Shown piece by piece: positions 59,056-64,000 of a DNA stretch of 64,000 nt. Under the pieces are notes generated by a model. The model was given only the letters and a program-made list of their open reading frames with translations. It did not search any database and had not been told where the DNA came from. Origin of the DNA: Hyaloraphidium curvatum (lineage: Eukaryota > Monoblepharomycota > Hyaloraphidiomycetes > Hyaloraphidiales > Hyaloraphidiaceae); contig JAIVFI010000030.1 of assembly GCA_025558095.1 (NCBI GenBank), positions 434,001 through 498,000 of the forward strand. Reading direction: 5' to 3'. Made by a program: the position numbers and the translations under genes. Position 1 is the stretch's first letter, and each line of letters opens with the position of its first letter.

Positions 59056-59900
59056 TCAGCCGCCCTGCGCGCCGCGTCCGTCCGGATCCCCCACCTTGAC
59101 CGTCTGCGTGACGTACTTAATCTGGGTCACGTACACCGTGCTGTACACCGTGACGGTCGCCGGGGCCTGCGTGCTGGTGGGGAGCACCGCGGTGGTCTTG
59201 GTCGGCACGGCGTGCGTAGTGGGGGTAGCCGTCGTCGGCGTGGCCGTGGTCGTCGGGGCAGCGGTGCTCGTGGGCGATGCGGTGCTCGTAGGCGAAGCCG
59301 TGCTCGTCGGGGCGGCAGCAGCTACGTTGACCGTCCCGCGCATCCCTGCCAGTCCCATTACGACGATCGCGCACCGCCGCCTCATCCACCCACCGGCGGG
59401 GCAATGCCCTGGCACCATGCAGGCAAAGTCGAACGATCCCGCGGCGGTGAAGGTGTGGCTGAAGGTCGCGCCGGCGGAGCGCTTGCCGCTGTCGAACAGG
59501 GAGGGCGAGGCGGGGTTGCACGATCCCGGGCTGCGATCGCGGGGCGGGGGGGTCAACGGCGACCGAGGGGGGGATCGAAAGACGCACGAGACGTTGGTGA
59601 CGGTGTGGGAAAGAGCCAGGTCGGCGGGCCAGGTCCAGGTGACGGTGTCGCCGACGCTGATCGAGACGCTGGCGAGGGAGGTCATCCACGGCCGCGCTTC
59701 TTCATCGCAGGGGAGCGCACGTTGAAGGATTGTAGGCGAGCATGTTCCCTTGCGACGGCGACGCGATGTGAACGGGCTTTGGATGCCGAAAGCGGGCAGG
59801 GGAACGCACCGGCCCCGACGACAACGTTCACCGTCGCGGCTTCGGCGGCGGCCAGCGCGAGGAGCGCGATCGCCGCCACGGCGAGGAGACGGCGCTCCAT
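59056..59900 (-). CDS. Secreted cupredoxin (plastocyanin-like) with Thr/Pro-rich tail (209 aa)
   Basis: Four exons: 59900-59810, 59699-59588, 59530-59394 and 59345-59056. Introns are 110, 57 and 48 nt. The acceptor of intron 1 is a tandem AAGAAG, so one residue is uncertain. A signal peptide (RLLAVAAIALLALAAAEA) precedes the domain. SISVGDTVTWTW, HTVTN, then FDFACMVPGHCPAGMRGTV give all type-1 copper ligands: His, Cys, His and Met in a C-x4-H-x4-M spacing that appears only after removing intron 3. The last 90 residues are Thr/Ser/Pro-rich (PTSTASPTST...) and probably O-glycosylated. Such proteins in fungi are cell-surface blue-copper or plantacyanin-like; redox partners are unknown. Confidence 0.85.
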
Positions 59901-60348
59901 CTTGGCGTTGCTTTCGCGGAGCGCAAGCTTTCGGCCCGTGTGGTTGGATTAAACAGTGGACCAGGCGGAAGTGCGGAAGGCCGATGACTCGGTGCCGATG
60001 TGATGTGCGGCGGGACGGCAAAGAGCTGTGCGCATGCAGGACCCGGATCCCGTGCGACGCCACGTCGGGTTTTTAGGAAAATTCACCGATTTCGAGCTTC
60101 AATTGAGCCGGATGGCCAGTTTGATATTGGTGCCGCCGCGTCGGATTCGGGTCACTGCGGGGCAGTTCCGCGCCGCCTGTGCGGATCAAGAAGGGCCCGA
60201 GCGGAGGCGCCCAAAACTCGGCAAAGCAGACCATCAAGAAGAGAGAAGCAGATAGCACCGTTCCAAAGCATACATACGGCCATGCGCATACTGGCTGAGC
60301 CCCCTTTGACCACGATCTAGAGAGTAACAGCCACCACTTCCGTGCCCT
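59901..60348. other. Intergenic
   Basis: There is no gene. It holds the cupredoxin promoter and the 3' region of the GH110-like gene. AT-richer than the flanks. Confidence 0.4.
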
Positions 60349-62769
60349 TCAGACCCAGAGCACCGCCAGGCCCACCAGCAAACCCACCACAGCTCCCCAT
60401 CCCGTCCCCGCCCTCCCCGTCCCGGATAGGTTCCCTCCTCCGGCCCCTCCCCTGCACACGCACTCCCTGTAGTCGTCCAGATCCGGCACGCCGTTGCTGC
60501 ACGTCCCGCATCGCGGCATCCCCGCGAGCCGCTCCGAGTACCTCCTCGACGGCGGCGCGGGCTGCACCGCCGGCGGGGAGGGGCGGAACGCGGGCGCGAT
60601 TGGCACGGGGAAGGGCACCGGGCGGGCGTCCGAGGACGCGGGGAAGGAGTTGCTCCCCAGCACGGCGTCGGTGGTCGTCGAGGCGTCGACAGAGACTGCC
60701 GATCCCGCGAGCGGGGGGCCGGAGGAGGGGGCAAAGACGTTGTCCGACACTGTGGGGCCGGTGGAGGAGGCGACGGTGACGACGGGGAGGCTGTCCGAGA
60801 CCACGGCGTTGCGGACAAAGGCGAAGCCCGAGGTGGAGACGATCGAGGCCGCGGGGCGGGTGATGTTGCGGCTGCCGGGGAGCGGGAGGTCAGTTTGCTC
60901 AAGTGCGAGACCCGTGGGAACCCGTGCCGAAGACACCCACAAGACGTTGCCCGACACCTCGGCGTCCTCCACCCCCACCCTCCTGCCCGCCCCGTCCCAC
61001 TTTCCCCACACGTGCGCGTCCACCGCCCCCGCGTTCCACCCGTTCCCGTCGCACCCGACGAACTCGTTGCCGTACACCCCCAGCCTCTTCAGCCCCCTGC
61101 CCTCGCGCTCGAGGAAGTCGGCGCGGGCAAAGATGCACGCCATCGCGATCCGCTCCAGCCGCGAGTTGGAGAGGATCGTGTCGTCCGTGTGCAGCAGCAC
61201 GCCCCGGGCGCGGTTGCGCGAGCACGAGAGGCGGTCCAGGACTACCCGCGAGGCGACATAGCGGCGGTTCTGCAGCGCCGGGGCCGAGGGCAGCCAGCGC
61301 CCCGTGGAGGCGGAAAAGAAGGATGGTGGGATGGGGGAGGTGAAAGTGAGAACCATGGTGCCGCAGGCGTCGGCCTTGACGGCGGCCAGGCGGTCCGAGT
61401 GGATCGTCGTCAGGGTGGCGGGGTCGACGAACTCGACGGGGTCGCCGGCGACAAAGGCCGCGAAGAAGTTGCCGCGGAGGGTGAGCACCCTCGCGTCGCG
61501 CGGGTCCACGGACCACGGTAGGGAAGAATGGAAGGTGGCGGGGTACTCGAGCGGCGGCGGGGGAAACGGCGCCGCCGGGTCCGAGGTGTCGGTCGCCAGC
61601 ACGTCGTGCACGTTGGCACAATCGTCTCCCAGACTGTCCAGGGACACATTCTGCACCAGGATCCGGCCCGCAGTGCCACTGAGGAAGAAGCCGTCCGAGG
61701 CGGCGGTGATGTGCCTCGGAAAAACGGCGGCGCCGGGCGTTGAGGTCGACAAGGTGGGGACGGCGAGGCGGATGTTTGTGAAGCGCAGGCCCTGGCTGCC
61801 GTCGCCGGCGACGACGAGCTTGCCGGGCACGGCGCCGACTTCGATCGAGTCGAAGGTGCAGTTGTTGCAGCGGTTGACGACGAAGCCGTGCGCGTCGTAG
61901 GCGATGTGCCGCAGAAGCCAGCGCTGCCGCGGGGAGGCCTCGGGTACCCGCGATGTGGGACTGTCAAAATCAAAGCGCAGAGTGGTGGCGTCCAGGTAGG
62001 TGATTCGTGGGGCGTTGGGTTGGGGGACGTAGACCTCCGTCCCGTTCTTGACCCCGAAAGTGCCCGTCGCGGGGTCTACGAGATGAATCGAGCGAATTCC
62101 CCGGAGTTGGCCAACATCAACCCTTCCCCCGTTGATGGCCGCCGGCCAATCGACGAACCGCACAGTCCAGCTGGTTGTCGTTGCGTTCACGACCTCGACG
62201 AGCGACGACATGGGCCAGCGGTCGAAATCCCAGTCCATCGTGAAGCGGCCGACGAACGCCCGGTCGACGTGGTCGATGGCAAACAGGGCGCGGCGATAGA
62301 TGAGCGTCCGCCTCTCCGGTTCGTAGAGCGGGTCCGGCGAACAGGTCCAATCGCCCCATCCCGAGAGGATGGATGTCCAGTTGGGCCTGGTGAAGAGCAG
62401 CCGCGAATCGGCGCCATCGAACACAAAGTCCGTCAGGTTGGCAACCAGGAGAGCCGAATACATCGTGCCGCCGCCGAATTTGTAGGTCGGGCCGCCGCCC
62501 GTGCCGCGGTTGCGGAAGGTCACGTAGCAGGGCCGCCCTGGGTCGCACGCCCGCACGCCGTCCATGAAGGCGTCCGTGTTGTCGTCGGCTGCGGGCGACA
62601 CGCCGAAGTCCTCAAGGAACACGAGCGTGGCGTTGTCCGTGCGGGGCAGGGCGACGTCGACCGAGAACCAGGGCGAGGTCGCCCCGCGGGCTACTCTCTG
62701 CCCCGCCGCCGTCCCGGACGCCGCCACGAGCAGCGCCGCTGCGGCGAGCGCTACTTGGAGAGCCCGCAT
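60349..62769 (-). CDS. Secreted parallel beta-helix protein, GH110-like, GPI-type C-terminus (806 aa)
   Basis: Single exon from ATG 62769. A signal peptide (MRALQVALAAAALLVAASGT) is followed by a pectate-lyase-superfamily start, FGVSPAADDNTDAFMDGVRA. The body holds short repeated turns typical of right-handed beta-helices. DSLGDDCANVHDVL and SRNRARGVLLHTDDTILSNS with FARADFLEREG match the layout of GH110 alpha-1,3-galactosidases (GDD.xNVHG and NRARGLLL blocks). Residues 740-780 carry a small Cys-rich tail (CGTCSNGVPDLDDYRECVC) and the protein ends in a hydrophobic stretch after small residues (GWGAVVGLLVGLAVLWV), as in GPI-anchored proteins. The enzyme activity is a family-level guess; other beta-helix enzymes are possible. 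Confidence 0.75.
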   Translation of the reverse strand: MRALQVALAAAALLVAASGTAAGQRVARGATSPWFSVDVALPRTDNATLVFLEDFGVSPAADDNTDAFMDGVRACDPGRPCYVTFRNRGTGGGPTYKFGGGTMYSALLVANLTDFVFDGADSRLLFTRPNWTSILSGWGDWTCSPDPLYEPERRTLIYRRALFAIDHVDRAFVGRFTMDWDFDRWPMSSLVEVVNATTTSWTVRFVDWPAAINGGRVDVGQLRGIRSIHLVDPATGTFGVKNGTEVYVPQPNAPRITYLDATTLRFDFDSPTSRVPEASPRQRWLLRHIAYDAHGFVVNRCNNCTFDSIEVGAVPGKLVVAGDGSQGLRFTNIRLAVPTLSTSTPGAAVFPRHITAASDGFFLSGTAGRILVQNVSLDSLGDDCANVHDVLATDTSDPAAPFPPPPLEYPATFHSSLPWSVDPRDARVLTLRGNFFAAFVAGDPVEFVDPATLTTIHSDRLAAVKADACGTMVLTFTSPIPPSFFSASTGRWLPSAPALQNRRYVASRVVLDRLSCSRNRARGVLLHTDDTILSNSRLERIAMACIFARADFLEREGRGLKRLGVYGNEFVGCDGNGWNAGAVDAHVWGKWDGAGRRVGVEDAEVSGNVLWVSSARVPTGLALEQTDLPLPGSRNITRPAASIVSTSGFAFVRNAVVSDSLPVVTVASSTGPTVSDNVFAPSSGPPLAGSAVSVDASTTTDAVLGSNSFPASSDARPVPFPVPIAPAFRPSPPAVQPAPPSRRYSERLAGMPRCGTCSNGVPDLDDYRECVCRGGAGGGNLSGTGRAGTGWGAVVGLLVGLAVLWV

Positions 62770-63240
62770 CGTGGGTGCCGGCCCCGAATGAATCCCGATG
62801 CGGTCCGAAAAGAAGGGTGCCGTTGCGCGGCGGCGGGGCGCAGCAATGAGTGCGGGCCGATCCCCCTGACCCAAAACAGCGAGCCGCGTCCCATTCTCCT
62901 CCATCAGGAGCGGACAAACTTGCTTGGTGACTGGATACTACTGTTGCGATAGGCTGATTTTCCGTGGGACCGTGAGGCTGGATTTTCGAAGATGGCAGCG
63001 GCGTAGGACGGACCGTCAAGCTTGCACCTCGGTACTCAGAGGACTCAGACGGGCCAAAAGATAATCGTGCCGGGTGAACTGAAGGTAGAATCAGTATTTC
63101 GCATTGTGCGTTTGGCTCCGGCCACGCGTCAGAATCGTGGGCCAAGCTTCGACGCGGCTCATCCGTCTCCCACGTCAAGCACAGACGCCCCGTCCACCAC
63201 TTCCCACCTCTCCATCGCTCACCGCGGACCGTTCGAAACC
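62770..63240. promoter_or_regulatory. Divergent promoter region GH110-like / aldo-keto reductase
   Basis: This is 471 bp between two divergent starts. No defined motif could be read; the middle is AT-richer. Confidence 0.35.
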
Positions 63241-64000
63241 ATGTCTTCCGCCCCGAAGCTCCCGAAGCGCAAGTTCGGAAACTCTGGCGAAGATGTGTCT
63301 GTCATCGGTGGGACGCGTCGAATGCGTCGGCACTTCATCGGCGCCAACACGAAGCTCCTCTATGCCACCACAGGGCTTGGCTGCATGGGCATGAGCCAGG
63401 CGTTTGGTACGGCACGCGTTCCGGGCGCCCTCGTTCCCGGTTGACGCGTTTGCTTGGCCCTCCTCGCCTCACGCCTCTCAAGGAACCGAGGTCAGCGACG
63501 AGGTCGGCGCCGAGCTCATTGCCCACGCACTCGATCTGGGCTCTTCCTTTCTTGATACCGCAAACGTTTATGGTGCCGGCGCAAACGAGATCCTCGTCGG
63601 CAAGGCCATCGCCAAGCTGGGCCGGGACAAGTTCTTCCTGGCCACCAAGTTTGGCATCCAGCGCGACCCCGTGACCAAGGCCATGTCGGTGTGCGGAAAG
63701 CCCGAATACGTCAAGGAGTGCTGCGAAGCCAGCCTGAAGAGGCTCGGCGTGGACACCATCGACCTCTACTACCTGCACCGCGTGGACCCGAACACGCCGA
63801 TCGAGGAGACCGTCAAGGCCATGGCCGAGCTCGTCAAGGAGGGCAAAGTGCGGTACCTCGGGCTCAGCGAGGCCGCGGCCAGCACCATCAGGAGGGCGCA
63901 CGCCGTGCACCCGATCACGGCGGTGCAGTCCGAGTACTCCATGTTCTGCCTGGACCCCGAGAACAACGGCGTGCTGGACACCTGCAAGGAGCTCGGGGTC
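63241..64000 (+). CDS. Aldo-keto reductase (5' part, cut by the window edge)
   Basis: Exons 63241-63307, 63374-63406 and 63483 to beyond 64000, with introns of 66 and 76 nt. The 33-nt middle exon supplies [10 protein letters not shown]. The family motifs are in order: [40 protein letters not shown] (catalytic Asp and Tyr), FFLATKFG (Lys) and [18 protein letters not shown] (His). The sequence fits the AKR13/YakC-like group of fungal and bacterial enzymes that reduce aldehydes with NADPH. The C-terminal NADP-binding half is outside the window. Confidence 0.93.

Noticed and set aside
59240-59310. Short tandem repeat as a minisatellite or CRISPR-like array
   Set aside because: It is the coding sequence of the Thr/Ser/Pro tail of the cupredoxin. 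There are no spacers.
1-64000. tRNA, rRNA and CRISPR features
   Set aside because: None was recognised by eye. A tRNAscan-type search was not possible, so a missed tRNA cannot be excluded.

Overview
The window looks like nuclear DNA from a GC-rich, gene-dense eukaryote, most likely an early-diverging (chytrid-like) fungus. Many genes are split by short introns, mostly 46-62 nt, with GTGxGT donors and CTGAC or TTGAC branch sites. Gene content includes a eukaryotic 40S ribosomal protein S17, ornithine decarboxylase, a DUF2838/GPC1-type membrane protein typical of fungi, a GH18+CBM5/12 chitinase relic, a PL10 pectate lyase, PWWP and MYND proteins, F-box-like proteins and TKL-type kinases. No rRNA, tRNA or CRISPR array was recognised. 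The organism assignment is an inference. Exon models were built by hand from reading frame, splice signals and family alignment.

Layout. 1-9.6 kb: a Mad1-like coiled-coil gene running off the left edge, a multi-pass membrane protein (TM-A), decayed or uncertain ORFs, then RPS17 divergent from a fatty-acid-hydroxylase/sterol-desaturase gene. 9.9-16.9 kb: a non-LTR retrotransposon with three ORFs coupled by overlapping stop and start codons (RNA-binding-like ORF, proline-rich linker ORF, and zinc-finger/reverse-transcriptase/restriction-like-endonuclease ORF). 17-31.4 kb: a coiled-coil kinase; two members of a membrane family (TM-B, TM-C), each next to a member of a large F-box-like family; a MYND relic and a chitinase relic meeting at an apparent breakpoint; and a sulfotransferase. 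31.4-37.2 kb: PL10 pectate lyase, GPC1-like protein, fucose-1-phosphate guanylyltransferase (its stop codon overlaps the next start codon), and a PWWP/AT-hook protein. 37.7-41.4 kb: one six-exon gene encoding kinase, caspase-like protease, ankyrin repeats and a second kinase. 41.5-48.4 kb: an alpha/beta-hydrolase relic, a frameshifted SDR, a secreted Lys/Thr-tailed protein, an intact SDR and a GlgX/isoamylase-type debranching enzyme. 48.4-64 kb: a low-GC hypothetical, a large F-box-like protein, tRNase Z, a 2-oxoglutarate oxygenase, a decayed fourth membrane paralogue (TM-D), ornithine decarboxylase, a cupredoxin, a GH110-like beta-helix protein and an aldo-keto reductase cut by the right edge.

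How the parts relate. Several products suit a polysaccharide-degrading saprotroph or phytoplankton-associated fungus: PL10, GH18 relic, GH110-like, fucose salvage and a debranching enzyme. The window is also rich in lineage-expanded families (TM-A to TM-D, F-box-like proteins, non-RD kinases) and in young pseudogenes, suggesting rapid turnover. The most striking item is the kinase-caspase-ankyrin-kinase protein. Its architecture recalls cell-death and immune signalling proteins of other eukaryotes, but its function here is unknown.
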